A DNA stretch of 64,000 nt from Cytobacillus eiseniae (GCF_017874625.1 NZ_JAGIKZ010000001.1:62001-126000); one strand, 5' to 3'. Positions 1 through 8,400 are shown, counted from the stretch's first letter. Notes: a model not told the origin generated them from the sequence alone. Made by a program: numbers and translations.

Positions 1-1560
1 CACCGTTTTCTAAATGCAGTTCCTATTCAAAATGAGGAGCTTGAAAATGAATGGAACGTTCCGATTGTGAGAGGATTACAGCTTTTTGACTCATTAGATA
101 GCAAACTATTAACGATTGAGGATTCATTTAGAAATTTTCTTGAGTCACTACAAAATCCAGAACACTTAGATTTTGCTGTACCAGACTGTTTACAATCTAA
201 ATTACGGGATTATCAGAAGAATGGGTTTAAATGGATGAAATTACTTTCTTCCTATGGATTTGGAGGCATTCTTGCAGATAGCATGGGACTTGGGAAAACA
301 ATACAGAGCATCACCTTTATATTATCAGAGCTTCCAGTCATACGTGAAAAGAAGCAACCGGCTCTAATTGTTTGTCCATCCTCATTAACATATAACTGGT
401 TAAATGAAATGATGAAATTTGTCCCGGATTTACAGGCGGTAGTCATTGATGGAACGAAAACAGAAAGAATTCAATTACAAAGAGATGTATTGGAAATGGA
501 TGTCGTTATTACCTCTTATCCTCTCGTAAGACGAGACATTAAATGGGTTGAGAAACAAATTTTTCATACTGTCTTTTTTGATGAGGCTCAAGCATTTAAA
601 AATCCAATTACACAGACAGCAAGAGCAGTAAAGCGGATAAAGGCAAATCATCGTTTTGCCTTAACAGGTACACCGATCGAAAATTCGATAGAGGATTTAT
701 GGTCTATTTTTCATGTTGTTTTTCCGGAGCTTTTTCTAGGGTTGAAGGAATATAGTCATCTCACGAGAAAGACCATTGCAAGAAGAGCCAGTCCATTTTT
801 GCTTCGTAGGAAAAAAGAGGATGTCCTATCAGAGCTTCCTGAAAAAATCGAGTCAATCGCATCTGCAGATCTTCTGCCTGAACAAAAGCAGTTATATGCC
901 GCATACTTGGCAAAATTAAGACATGAAACATTAAAGCATTTGGACAAAGATACGTTGAGGAAAAATAAAATAAGAATTCTAGCTGGATTAACAAGATTAA
1001 GGCAGATTTGCTGTCACCCAGGATTGTTTGTTCATGGATATACGGGGAATTCGGCAAAATTAAATCAGCTCATCCAGATTATTGAGGAATCCAAGCTTTC
1101 AGGTAGAAGGGTGCTAATTTTTTCACAGTTTACGAAAATGCTTGCCTTAATTGGAAATGAATTGGCGAGAAGAGATTTGCCGTTTTTTTATCTCGACGGA
1201 CAAACTCCTTCAGAGGAACGAGTGAAAATCTGTGAACGCTTTAATGAAGGGGAACGCAATTTCTTCTTGATTTCATTAAAGGCTGGAGGAACAGGACTCA
1301 ATTTAACTGGTGCAGATACCGTAATCTTATATGACATTTGGTGGAACCCAGCAGTGGAGGAGCAAGCAGCAGACAGAGCTCACCGAATAGGTCAGACAAA
1401 TTCGGTTCAAGTGATAAAACTTGTTGCTCGAGGGACCATCGAAGAAAAAATGAATGAGCTGCAGGATAAAAAGAAAAATATAATAGATGAGGTTATTGAA
1501 TCAAAGCAGGGTTCTGCTTCTTTAACTGATGAGGATATTCGAGAAATCCTCAATATATAA
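1..1560 (+). CDS. SNF2-family DEAD/DEAH-box helicase (5' end outside window)
   Basis: The frame is open from base 1 with no start, so this is the C-terminal part (about 519 residues) of a longer protein. It carries both RecA-like lobes of a Swi2/Snf2 ATPase: Walker A GLGKT near 286-300, Walker B DEAQ at 580-591, the motif III region LTGTPIEN near 661-684, and motif VI DRAHRIGQ near 1372-1395. The DEAQ box and ARRASPFLLRRKKEDV stretch are typical of bacterial SNF2 proteins (YwqA/YqhH type). Such enzymes are ATP-driven DNA or RNA-polymerase remodelers; in many Bacilli a SWIM zinc finger and a helicase-associated domain lie upstream, outside this window. The GTG at 67 is internal. nrnB follows after 35 nt in the same direction, so co-transcription is possible. 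Confidence 0.93.
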   Translation, partial: HRFLNAVPIQNEELENEWNVPIVRGLQLFDSLDSKLLTIEDSFRNFLESLQNPEHLDFAVPDCLQSKLRDYQKNGFKWMKLLSSYGFGGILADSMGLGKTIQSITFILSELPVIREKKQPALIVCPSSLTYNWLNEMMKFVPDLQAVVIDGTKTERIQLQRDVLEMDVVITSYPLVRRDIKWVEKQIFHTVFFDEAQAFKNPITQTARAVKRIKANHRFALTGTPIENSIEDLWSIFHVVFPELFLGLKEYSHLTRKTIARRASPFLLRRKKEDVLSELPEKIESIASADLLPEQKQLYAAYLAKLRHETLKHLDKDTLRKNKIRILAGLTRLRQICCHPGLFVHGYTGNSAKLNQLIQIIEESKLSGRRVLIFSQFTKMLALIGNELARRDLPFFYLDGQTPSEERVKICERFNEGERNFFLISLKAGGTGLNLTGADTVILYDIWWNPAVEEQAADRAHRIGQTNSVQVIKLVARGTIEEKMNELQDKKKNIIDEVIESKQGSASLTDEDIREILNI

Positions 1561-1595
1561 TCATTTCGTAATCATACTACTTTAAGGGTGATAAC

Positions 1596-2786
1596 ATGTA
1601 TAAACTATTAACACATAATGATTTGGATGGAGTTGGCTGCGGGATTTTGGCTAAGCTTGCATTTGGGAATGATGTGAAGGTTCGCTATAATTCTGTATCT
1701 GCTCTCGATCGAGAAGTAGAACGGTTTTTGGAAGATGATTCGAAAGAAACGCACTTACTTATTACAGATTTATCTGTGAATGAAGCAAATGAAAAAAGAC
1801 TAGAATCGTTTTACAAAGATAACGGGAAAGTACAATTAATCGATCATCATAAAACAGCTTTATCCTTAAATAATTATGAATGGGGTCAAGTGATTGTTGA
1901 AGATGAGGAAGGTAAATTAACATCAGCCACATCTTTATTATACGAATATTTGATCGATCAACAACAGTTGAATCCAACAAATGCAATCACTGAATTTGTT
2001 GAGCTTGTTAGACAATATGATACATGGGAGTGGGAGAAGAATAACAATCAGCGAGCACGTCGGCTGAATGCACTCTTTTATCTCATTTCCATTGAAGAAT
2101 TTGAAGAAAAGATGATTCAACGACTACAGATAGAAGATGGTTTCTCTTTTGATGAATTCGAGAAGAAATTACTTGATATGGAAGATGACAAAATCGAACG
2201 CTACATCCGCAGAAAAAGACGTGAACTTGTTCAATCTAGGATTGGTGATCATTTCGCGGGAATCGTTTATGCGGAATCCTATCATTCGGAACTTGGAAAT
2301 GAATTAGGAAAGGAATATCCACATCTTGACTATATTGCGATCGTAAATATCGGTGGAAAACGTTTGGGCTTTCGTACGATTCATGACCATATTGATTTAT
2401 CAGAGGTAGCAGGACAATTTGGTGGCGGTGGACATGCAAAAGCATCAGGCTGTTCGCTGACAGATGAGACGTATAAACAATTCGTAATGGATACGTTCCA
2501 TCTTGAGCCGCTGCGGGAGGATGCCCGTTATAATCGATTTAATCTCAAACAATCTACTTTCGGTTCCTTATATCAAGACCGATCAGAACACATATATCTC
2601 CTTCATCTTTTAACTAATCAAGAATGGGCAATTGATGAAAATGGTGTACAGCTAGATCAGACTTTTACAAGCTATGAGGAAGGAGAAAGCTTCTTAAAAA
2701 GAAAACATGCTGCATGGTTAGTAAAAGACGAAGTGTTCGTGAATTATTTGATGAATGAAGTGAAAATGAAAGGTGATCTTGTCTAA
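1596..2786 (+). CDS. nrnB: DHH/DHHA1 nanoRNase NrnB (YngD-like)
   Basis: Predicted 396-residue cytoplasmic phosphoesterase that degrades short oligoribonucleotides, the final step of RNA turnover. The N-terminal DHH domain shows HNDLDGVGCG at residues 7-16, ITDLS near 56-60 and the eponymous DHH at 83-85; these supply the Mn2+ ligands. The DHHA1 substrate-binding domain shows GGGGHAKASG near 276-285. Length matches Bacillus NrnB (about 400 residues). The ATG at 1596 follows a TTTAAGGGTG ribosome binding site. Family assignment is strong; distinction from other DHH oligoribonucleases (NrnA/YtqI, about 310 residues) rests on length and the extended C-terminus. Confidence 0.88.
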   Translation: MYKLLTHNDLDGVGCGILAKLAFGNDVKVRYNSVSALDREVERFLEDDSKETHLLITDLSVNEANEKRLESFYKDNGKVQLIDHHKTALSLNNYEWGQVIVEDEEGKLTSATSLLYEYLIDQQQLNPTNAITEFVELVRQYDTWEWEKNNNQRARRLNALFYLISIEEFEEKMIQRLQIEDGFSFDEFEKKLLDMEDDKIERYIRRKRRELVQSRIGDHFAGIVYAESYHSELGNELGKEYPHLDYIAIVNIGGKRLGFRTIHDHIDLSEVAGQFGGGGHAKASGCSLTDETYKQFVMDTFHLEPLREDARYNRFNLKQSTFGSLYQDRSEHIYLLHLLTNQEWAIDENGVQLDQTFTSYEEGESFLKRKHAAWLVKDEVFVNYLMNEVKMKGDLV

Positions 2787-2851
2787 AATATGATTGAGTC
2801 AATTATAAGTAAAGTAGGTTAAGTAGCTGTAATAATGAAATTCTAAATGAG

Positions 2852-2894
2852 AGTGGCAGAGGGATTGTAGTATATATCTTTCTGCTATTTTTTT
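2852..2894 (+). terminator. Rho-independent terminator after nrnB
   Basis: A 9-bp stem with two G-U pairs (AGTGGCAGA with TCTGCTATT), a 20-nt loop and a run of T at 2887-2894, placed 66 nt after the nrnB stop. Confidence 0.55.
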
Positions 2895-2948
2895 AATTAT
2901 GTATGTTGGTTTATAGTTGTAAAACAAAAATATTCACCAGAAGTGAAT

Positions 2949-3566
2949 GAAGTGACAGTCATCAAGAATATGTTGGACAAAACATGGTTGAGGAAAGCTA
3001 GAAAGGTCCATCATAAAGGGTATGAAGGACAAAACCGATTCAGGTAAAGCTAGAAAAGTCCATCATAAAGGATATGAAGGACAAAACCGATTCAGGTAAA
3101 GCCAGAAAAGTCCATCATAAAGGGTATGAAGGACAAAACCGATTCAGGTAAAGCTAGAAAAGTCCATCATACAGGGTATGAAGGACAAAACCGATTTAGG
3201 GAAAGCCAGAAAAGTCCATCATAAAGGGTATGAAGGACAAAACCAATTCAGGAAAAGCCAGAAAAGTCCATCATACAGGGTATGAAGGACAAAACCGATT
3301 TAGGGAAAGCCAGAAAAGTCCATCATAAAGGGTATGAAGGACAAAACCGATTCAGGAAAAGCTAGAAAAGTCCATCATTAAGGGTATGAAGGACAAAACC
3401 AATTCAGGAAAAGCCAGAAAAGTCCATCATAGAGGGTATGATGGACAAAACCGATTCAGGTGAAGCTAGAAAAGTCCATCATAAAGGGTATGAAGGACAA
3501 AACCAATTCAGGAAAAGCCAGAAAAGTCCATCATAAAGGGTATGATGGACAAAAACAGATTCGTAG
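2949..3566 (+). repeat. Tandem array of 52-bp hairpin-forming repeats
   Basis: Units begin at 3001, 3053, 3105, 3157, 3209, 3261, 3313, 3365, 3417, 3469 and 3521 (the last partial), spaced exactly 52 bp, with a degenerate unit at 2949. Each holds an imperfect inverted repeat GTCCATCAT-7 nt-ATGAAGGAC; in the copies near 3421 and 3521 the right arm is ATGATGGAC and the stem becomes perfect. Because 52 is not a multiple of 3, the array cannot encode a repeating peptide. It fills most of the 925-bp gap between nrnB and the kinase gene. The remaining gap 3567-3711 shows no clear element. Confidence 0.95.
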
Positions 3567-3711
3567 TTTCCTTTTTTTGTAGATTCTTTTTTTAATTATT
3601 GTCATAATAAGTAAAATAACTATCAGTTCTTTGGAGTTGATCACATATCTAATTTGCTAGTGGAATACTCATAAATCTTCAAACTACTATACTATTCATA
3701 GGAAGGAGAGC

Positions 3712-4353
3712 ATGAGTTTAATGCCATATAAAGAAATAACTAAGAGAATCCTATCCCAATATTCATCCCGAACTAGTGAGAAACGCCCATACATAGTGGC
3801 AATAGATGGTTTAAGTGGTGCAGGAAAAACAACGCTAATAAAGAGTATAGAAAATGAAATGAGTAATTATGACCAAAATGCTGTGATTATCCATATCGAT
3901 GATCATATTGTTAAAAGAAATAAAAGATATAATACGGGGCATGCGGAATGGTATGAATATTATTATTTGCAATGGGATGTAGAGATGCTGGCAACTCATT
4001 TATTTAAGATTTTGCACAATAATAGTCTTGATCTTGCTTTGCCATTTTATAATCATTCAACAGATTCAGTGACAACGAGAGTAATACCTGTAGCTACAAA
4101 TACGATTGTTCTTATTGAGGGGATTTTTCTTCAGAGAAAAGAATGGAAAGACTTTTATGACTATATCATCTTTTTAGACTGTCCGCGTGAAATAAGGTAT
4201 TCAAGAGTGTTAGATCGAGATACTTATTTAGGAGATTACGAAGAGAGGCTTAACAAGTATAAAAAAAGGTATTGGCCAGGGGAGGATTATTATATAGAAG
4301 CAGAGAATCCAATTGGAAATGCTGCCATCGTAATCAAAAATTTGAATAATTGA
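3712..4353 (+). CDS. P-loop kinase, uridine-kinase-like
   Basis: 213 residues. Walker A GLSGAGKT at residues 33-40 follows an AIDG strand; IHIDDH near 59-64 and an LIEGIFL strand near 138-144 follow the uridine kinase/phosphoribulokinase fold (P-loop, acidic Walker B, lid). The substrate is probably a small nucleoside- or sugar-like molecule, but I cannot name it. Start chosen at ATG 3712 behind GGAAGGAGAG. The downstream GNAT gene overlaps its stop codon, suggesting translational coupling. Confidence 0.8.
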   Translation: MSLMPYKEITKRILSQYSSRTSEKRPYIVAIDGLSGAGKTTLIKSIENEMSNYDQNAVIIHIDDHIVKRNKRYNTGHAEWYEYYYLQWDVEMLATHLFKILHNNSLDLALPFYNHSTDSVTTRVIPVATNTIVLIEGIFLQRKEWKDFYDYIIFLDCPREIRYSRVLDRDTYLGDYEERLNKYKKRYWPGEDYYIEAENPIGNAAIVIKNLNN

Positions 4354-5219
4354 AAAGGAAGGTGGAAAAACTGGAATATTCATCTATTCATTTTACCGAG
4401 CGAATGTTGAGAATTATGAAAATAGCAGAAAATGAAGCAATGGAAGACAAAATATTATTACCAATTCATCTTTTAATCGCTAGCCTTCAGGAAAAAACAG
4501 GTGTGCTCGGAGAGATTATACTTAAATCTGATATGGACGTATCGTCTTTAAGAACCATAGTTAGAAAGAAAATGGCAAATTCAAATCTATGTGTAGTTAG
4601 TGATAGACGATTCAGTATACCTGTATCTAAAGAGGTTCAAGATGTTTTTCAAGAAGCAATCAAGTTTATGAAAAACTATAATCAAGTGTTTGTAAATGAA
4701 GGGCATTTGCTCAAGGCACTACTTACAACAAATACCATTGATGAATATGTATCAGATGAAGATAAAAAAGTGATAAAGAACCTCGGCACAACAGCTAGAG
4801 ATATGATCACCCATCTAGGCAATGATCAATTTCCTCAAATGGATTCAACGATTGTTCGAAAAGTAAATAAAAAGGAGTATGCGATTGTAGAACAATTTGT
4901 GGAATCAAACTTTTCATTTGAATGGTCACAAACGATTAAAGAAGGATTTTCATTAAATGATCCTCATATCTATATTGCGATTGCAGACAAAGAAATAATC
5001 GGATTTGCCGCTTTTGATGTGTATAAAGGGAAAAAATGCTATTTTGGCCCAATGGGCGTGTCTAACTCGAATCGGAAAAAGGGAGTAGGCACAATGCTTC
5101 TGCACCATTGTTTAAAAGAGATGAAAGAAATCGGCTATGAATATGCAATTATTGGGGAAGCTGGCCCGATCGAGTTTTACGAAAAAGCCTGTCATGCAGT
5201 AGTAATATCCAATTTTTAA
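4350..5219 (+). CDS. Clp N-domain / GNAT acetyltransferase fusion
   Basis: About 289 residues with two parts. Residues about 15-145 resemble the Clp_N repeat domain (helical, FTERMLRIMKIAENEA and LLPIHLLIASLQEKTG, then a second repeat with NEGHLLKALL), used by ClpC/ClpA to bind substrates or adaptors. Residues about 155-289 form a GNAT fold with the acetyl-CoA loop SNRKKGVGTMLL and a closing IEFYEKAC segment. No AAA+ module is present. The start is uncertain: TTG 4350 overlaps the kinase stop and lacks a good ribosome site, while AGGAAGG at 4356-4362 would better serve a start a few codons downstream. Inference: an acetyltransferase with a protein-binding head. Confidence 0.75.
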   Translation: MKRKVEKLEYSSIHFTERMLRIMKIAENEAMEDKILLPIHLLIASLQEKTGVLGEIILKSDMDVSSLRTIVRKKMANSNLCVVSDRRFSIPVSKEVQDVFQEAIKFMKNYNQVFVNEGHLLKALLTTNTIDEYVSDEDKKVIKNLGTTARDMITHLGNDQFPQMDSTIVRKVNKKEYAIVEQFVESNFSFEWSQTIKEGFSLNDPHIYIAIADKEIIGFAAFDVYKGKKCYFGPMGVSNSNRKKGVGTMLLHHCLKEMKEIGYEYAIIGEAGPIEFYEKACHAVVISNF

Positions 5220-5242
5220 ATCAAAAAAGGAGCGGATTCAAA

Positions 5243-5665
5243 ATGTACGAACTAAAAACAAAAGAAACCGATAACAGTGTCATAGAATTTATAGAAGCTG
5301 TAGATAATTTGAAAAAACGCGAGGATGCATATAAATTATTAGATATTTTTACAGAAACGACTGGTTATGAAGCAAAAATGTGGGGGCCAAGTATTATTGG
5401 ATTTGGTTCGTATCACTACAAATATGAATCAGGGCATGAAGGAGATGCACCTCTTGTTGGTTATTCACCTAGAAAAGCGAAAATTAGTTTGTACTTTGCA
5501 CCTGGTGAAACAAAACGTGAACAATTGCTGCAGAGCTTTGGCAAGCATACAACAGGGAAAGCATGCGTTTATATTAATAAACTAGCAGACGTTGATATCA
5601 ATGTATTAAAAGAATTAATTATTGAATCGATAAAATTTTTGCGAGAGTCCTATCCGAAAAAGTAA
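5243..5665 (+). CDS. DUF1801 domain protein
   Basis: 140 residues. The body (AKMWGPSIIGFGSYHYKYESG, then a KISLYF strand and FGKHTTGKACVYI segment) matches DUF1801/YdhG-type small proteins, some of which bind iron. Biochemical role unknown. Start ATG 5243 behind AAAAGGAGC. Ten bases separate it from the S51 peptidase gene, so they are probably one transcript. Confidence 0.8.
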   Translation: MYELKTKETDNSVIEFIEAVDNLKKREDAYKLLDIFTETTGYEAKMWGPSIIGFGSYHYKYESGHEGDAPLVGYSPRKAKISLYFAPGETKREQLLQSFGKHTTGKACVYINKLADVDINVLKELIIESIKFLRESYPKK

Positions 5666-5675
5666 AGGGGATTTT

Positions 5676-6335
5676 ATGAATACGCATCTATTTTTATTTG
5701 GCGGCAGCCCTCCGTTTACGAAGAAAATGGCTAAATTATTTGCAGAAAAAGTCAAAGGCAGAGGCAATCCGGTCTCCATTCTTATTGTAAATAGGGTTGG
5801 ATGGGAAGAATATATGCCAAAATATACAAAAGAAATTGAAGGCTATGGCATCCATCATTTTCACTATCTCCCACTTCCAACTACATCAACTGAACAGGTT
5901 ATTCAGTGTATAAAAAATAGCTCAGGGATCATAATCGGTGGTGGAAATACAAATTTATATGCAGATTATCTAGTGGATACACCTATTTCGAAGACAATTA
6001 AGGAATGCTTTCATTCGGGTGTACCTGTCGCAGGATTTTCTGCTGGAGCTTTAATTAGTCCAAGCATATGCGTTATTTCCCCTAAAGATAATAAGCAGAA
6101 TGAATTTCAATTTCGACAAGGGTTGGGGTTAATTACTGATCATTTACTTGCTGTCCACTTTATGGAATGGAATGATGAGGAACATTTAATGAAGGCGGTG
6201 AAAAGATTTTCTACCTCATATAACTATGGAATAAATGAGGAGTCATGTGCCTATTTTCTAGATGGCCAGCTCAAAGCGACCGAAGGGAATGGGGTTTATT
6301 CTTTTGAACAAGATCTATTAGTAGAAATCAAATAA
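5676..6335 (+). CDS. Peptidase S51-family / class I glutamine amidotransferase-like protein
   Basis: 219 residues. GGGNTNLY at 88-95 and the nucleophile elbow GFSAGA at 120-125 (Ser122) are the hallmarks of the S51 family, which includes dipeptidase E (Asp-X hydrolysis) and cyanophycinase. Ser replaces the Cys of true glutamine amidotransferases. A later AVHFMEWND segment may hold the catalytic His. Cytoplasmic, no signal peptide. Substrate not assignable; Asp-dipeptidase activity is the family-based guess. Start ATG 5676 with AAAGGGG upstream. Confidence 0.82.
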   Translation: MNTHLFLFGGSPPFTKKMAKLFAEKVKGRGNPVSILIVNRVGWEEYMPKYTKEIEGYGIHHFHYLPLPTTSTEQVIQCIKNSSGIIIGGGNTNLYADYLVDTPISKTIKECFHSGVPVAGFSAGALISPSICVISPKDNKQNEFQFRQGLGLITDHLLAVHFMEWNDEEHLMKAVKRFSTSYNYGINEESCAYFLDGQLKATEGNGVYSFEQDLLVEIK

Positions 6336-6425
6336 TTTGCATATGAAACTAGGCAACGTATCGCCAGACTTCATCTATATTTGAAAAATTTGCTTAATAG
6401 ATAGCCACTTTAAAGTGACACATGT

Positions 6426-6593
6426 TATAATTTGATCGTTCAGATAGTTAATATTTCTACGAATTGTCTGAACTAAAGCTTGTTAAAGGAGGCGTTCATT
6501 TATGTTAATTAAAGAACTTGCTTTTATTGAAAAGGGGAATATGCCTAGTTAATTAACTTTGCGTTTCCCCAACATTTGAGAGGGGAAATAATT
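6426..6593 (+). promoter_or_regulatory. Structured 5' leader / putative translational attenuator of the GNAT gene
   Basis: A TATAAT at 6426-6431 probably serves as -10, giving a leader of about 155 nt. It contains an inverted repeat GTTCAGA/TCTGAAC (6438-6444, 6467-6473), a 16-codon ORF with its own strong ribosome site, and three mutually exclusive segments: GGGGAA at 6534-6539 inside the ORF, TTTCCCC at 6564-6570, and GGGGAAA at 6582-6588, which contains the ribosome site of the acetyltransferase. TTTCCCC can pair with either partner. GTTAATTAA at 6504-6512 can also pair perfectly with TTAATTAAC at 6549-6557. The arrangement resembles erm/cat translational attenuators; function is inferred. 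Confidence 0.5.
6502..6552 (+). CDS. Putative 16-residue leader peptide
   Basis: ATG at 6502 lies 9 nt after AAGGAGG (6486-6492), the best ribosome site nearby, and is followed by 16 codons (MLIKELAFIEKGNMPS) and TAA at 6550. It ends 41 nt before the acetyltransferase start. It is too short for a domain; its position inside alternative hairpins suggests a regulatory leader peptide. It could instead be a remnant of a decayed gene. Confidence 0.5.
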   Translation: MLIKELAFIEKGNMPS

Positions 6594-7046
6594 GTGAACA
6601 CAGAAAATATTAAACTAATTGAATTAAACGCGGAAAATTGGTATGAATGCTGCCTATTGGACATTTCAGAAAATCAGAAGGCATTTCTTGAACCGAATGC
6701 GATCTCGATTGCACAATCTAAATTTGAACGAACATTAAAACCATATGCGATTTATCTAGAAGAGAAAGTTGTAGGCTTTCTCATGTTTAATACAGTAGTA
6801 GAAGAGCTTGATGGATATTGGGTGTATAGAATAATGATCGATGAACATTTTCAAGGCAAGAAAATTGGCAAAAAGGCAACTGAGTTAATGATAGCAGAGA
6901 TGGCAAAATTGCCGAATGCCGAGAAAATAATTGTCGGTTATCATCCAGATAATTTAGGTGCACATCAATTATACGCAAGCCTAGGATTTGTGGATAATGG
7001 TGACCGTTTTGGTAAGGAAATGGCTGTTGTAAAATATATAAAATAA
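6594..7046 (+). CDS. GNAT acetyltransferase, BltD-like
   Basis: 150 residues from GTG 6594, chosen because AGAGGGG (6579-6585) sits at correct spacing; a TTG at 6576 in the same frame has no ribosome site. Single GNAT fold: acetyl-CoA loop EHFQGKKIGKKA, then a YHPDNLGAHQLYASLGF motif B region. The layout and length resemble spermidine/spermine acetyltransferases of the BltD/PaiA group, which acetylate polyamines; antibiotic substrates are possible. The gene stands alone between its structured leader and a strong terminator, consistent with an individually induced resistance or detoxification enzyme. Substrate not proven. Confidence 0.82.
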   Translation: MNTENIKLIELNAENWYECCLLDISENQKAFLEPNAISIAQSKFERTLKPYAIYLEEKVVGFLMFNTVVEELDGYWVYRIMIDEHFQGKKIGKKATELMIAEMAKLPNAEKIIVGYHPDNLGAHQLYASLGFVDNGDRFGKEMAVVKYIK

Positions 7047-7054
7047 CTGAGTGT

Positions 7055-7095
7055 TTTAGAGGGTGAAGCCATCGTGTTTCACCCTCTAAATTTAT
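7055..7095 (+). terminator. Strong rho-independent terminator
   Basis: TTTAGAGGGTGAA at 7055-7067 pairs with TTCACCCTCTAAA at 7078-7090 across a 10-nt loop, followed by TTTAT. Ends the acetyltransferase transcript. Confidence 0.85.
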
Positions 7096-7204
7096 GTACT
7101 ATTTTATTCAAAGACAAATGAGCCTTGTTCAGAAGAAAAATTACGCACCAATAAATAGATTAATACATACGTATAAATGACTTGATTTTTTTGGGGAGGG
7201 AAAA

Positions 7205-7459
7205 TTGTCAATGTATGAAAATTTTTACCATGGGCGACCAACACAAATGTATAGACAGAGATTGACAAAACAGCAAGCACAGGAAGTGGCACTTAATCGT
7301 GTACCTGGAAAAGTGCTGCATGTAGATTTAGATTTAGAAAATGGGGTTTTAGTTTACGAGGTGTACATTTTAACAGCAAATAATCGAATATTTGAAGTAG
7401 AAATCTTTGCAAAATCTGGAAAAATCCTAAAAATTGAAGAAGAAAGTGATTTTGATTAA
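7205..7459 (+). CDS. PepSY-domain small protein
   Basis: 84 residues. After a short N-terminus, TKQQAQEVALNRVPGKVLHV, a YEVYIL strand and an FEVEIFAKSGKILKIEEE strand make one PepSY repeat, an inhibitory or binding module often found in protease propeptides. No signal peptide or membrane segment is visible. The start is probably TTG 7205, 5 nt after GGGGAGGG; ATG 7211 is the alternative. Monocistronic; role unknown. Confidence 0.8.
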   Translation: MSMYENFYHGRPTQMYRQRLTKQQAQEVALNRVPGKVLHVDLDLENGVLVYEVYILTANNRIFEVEIFAKSGKILKIEEESDFD

Positions 7460-7580
7460 TCTAAATTAGCAATGATTTATTCAATTGTGTTAATTAAAAA
7501 AGACAGTGAGTATAAAAACATTTAAGTTTCTTTTTTATGTGAACAAATAATAGGAATATGCTAACTACAATTACGTGAAG

Positions 7581-7613
7581 TGCTGACATCACTTAGAGTG
7601 CAGCATTTTTTTT
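7581..7613 (+). terminator. Terminator downstream of the PepSY gene
   Basis: TGCTG/CAGCA outer stem with CACT/AGTG inner stem, followed by an eight-T run. It lies 120 nt after the stop codon within a 386-bp gap. Confidence 0.7.
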
Positions 7614-7669
7614 ATGAGAATAACCCTTCTATATGATTTACATTCGTATTATTAAATAGATTAGAAAGT

Positions 7670-7695
7670 TTATGTAAATGAAACGTTTTACATAA
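7670..7695. promoter_or_regulatory. Perfect 9-bp inverted repeat, possible operator
   Basis: TTATGTAAA at 7670-7678 and TTTACATAA at 7687-7695 are exact inverted copies separated by 8 nt. The A+T-rich sequence and spacing fit a dimeric regulator site rather than a terminator. It precedes a possible 30-codon ORF at 7734. Confidence 0.4.
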
Positions 7696-7733
7696 CTCGT
7701 TTGTCTAACAGGTAAAAAAAGAGGTGCTGGAAC

Positions 7734-7826
7734 TTGGTTGATAGAAAGATCTTAGCCCTTTCCAATATTGAAAAGGGTCATTTTAAAATACGTTCCCATT
7801 TATTTAGTTTCTTTCGCAGGGAATAA
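7734..7826 (+). CDS. Possible 30-residue ORF of unknown function
   Basis: TTG at 7734 follows AAGAGGTG with 7-nt spacing and opens 30 codons rich in basic and hydrophobic residues (LALSNIEKGHFKIRSHLFSF), ending at TAA 7824. There is no recognisable family. Only the ribosome site and the nearby palindrome support it, so it may be chance. Confidence 0.22.
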   Translation: MVDRKILALSNIEKGHFKIRSHLFSFFRRE

Positions 7827-7845
7827 ACGTAAAACCATCCATTCT

Positions 7846-8250
7846 TTACAGAGAATCGATTAATTTCAATTTTAATTGTTCAACGTCATTTTCATTTATA
7901 TCATTAGTTGGTTCGATCCAAGAAAAACCATCCCCTTCAAATCTAGGGATAATATGCATATGATAATGGTTCACATCTTTGAATATGCCGTTATTTTGCA
8001 TGATAGTTATGCCATCTGTATGGAGTATTTTTTCTAGTAATTGTGTTATTTTTTGAGCAATGAGAATTACTTCGGATAGACTCTTCCTATCGACCTCACT
8101 AAACTCCTGATAGTGTATTTTTGGAATAACTAAAATGTGGCCAAGATTTATTGGATACTTATCAAAGAAGCAGCAGACATAATCATTTTCATAAATGATA
8201 GAGGCTTTTTCTTTCTTTGTGAGAATTTGGCAAAAGACACATGTTTCCAC
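7846..8250 (-). CDS. HIT-family hydrolase
   Basis: 134 residues, start GTG at 8250 behind AGGAGGAG on the minus strand. CVFCQI at the N-terminus and the histidine triad HYHMHII near residues 96-102 define a HIT-branch nucleotide hydrolase or transferase acting on nucleoside phosphoramidates or dinucleoside polyphosphates. B. subtilis Hit is of similar length. Cytoplasmic; no operon partners on this strand. Confidence 0.9.
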   Translation of the reverse strand: METCVFCQILTKKEKASIIYENDYVCCFFDKYPINLGHILVIPKIHYQEFSEVDRKSLSEVILIAQKITQLLEKILHTDGITIMQNNGIFKDVNHYHMHIIPRFEGDGFSWIEPTNDINENDVEQLKLKLIDSL

Positions 8251-8400
8251 TATTTCTCCTCCTAATTATATATGGTAAAACCCCTCGCTATTATCAGCTT
8301 TCTTCCTTTGATTATATTCTAGATCAATGTTGAGTTCATAAGCAATCACCTATAATATAAGAGTATGATATATAGAAATAATATATAGGATGTGGATAGA

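Noticed and set aside
2949-3566. CRISPR array
   Set aside because: The units are contiguous 52-bp repeats with no unique spacers and no cas genes nearby.
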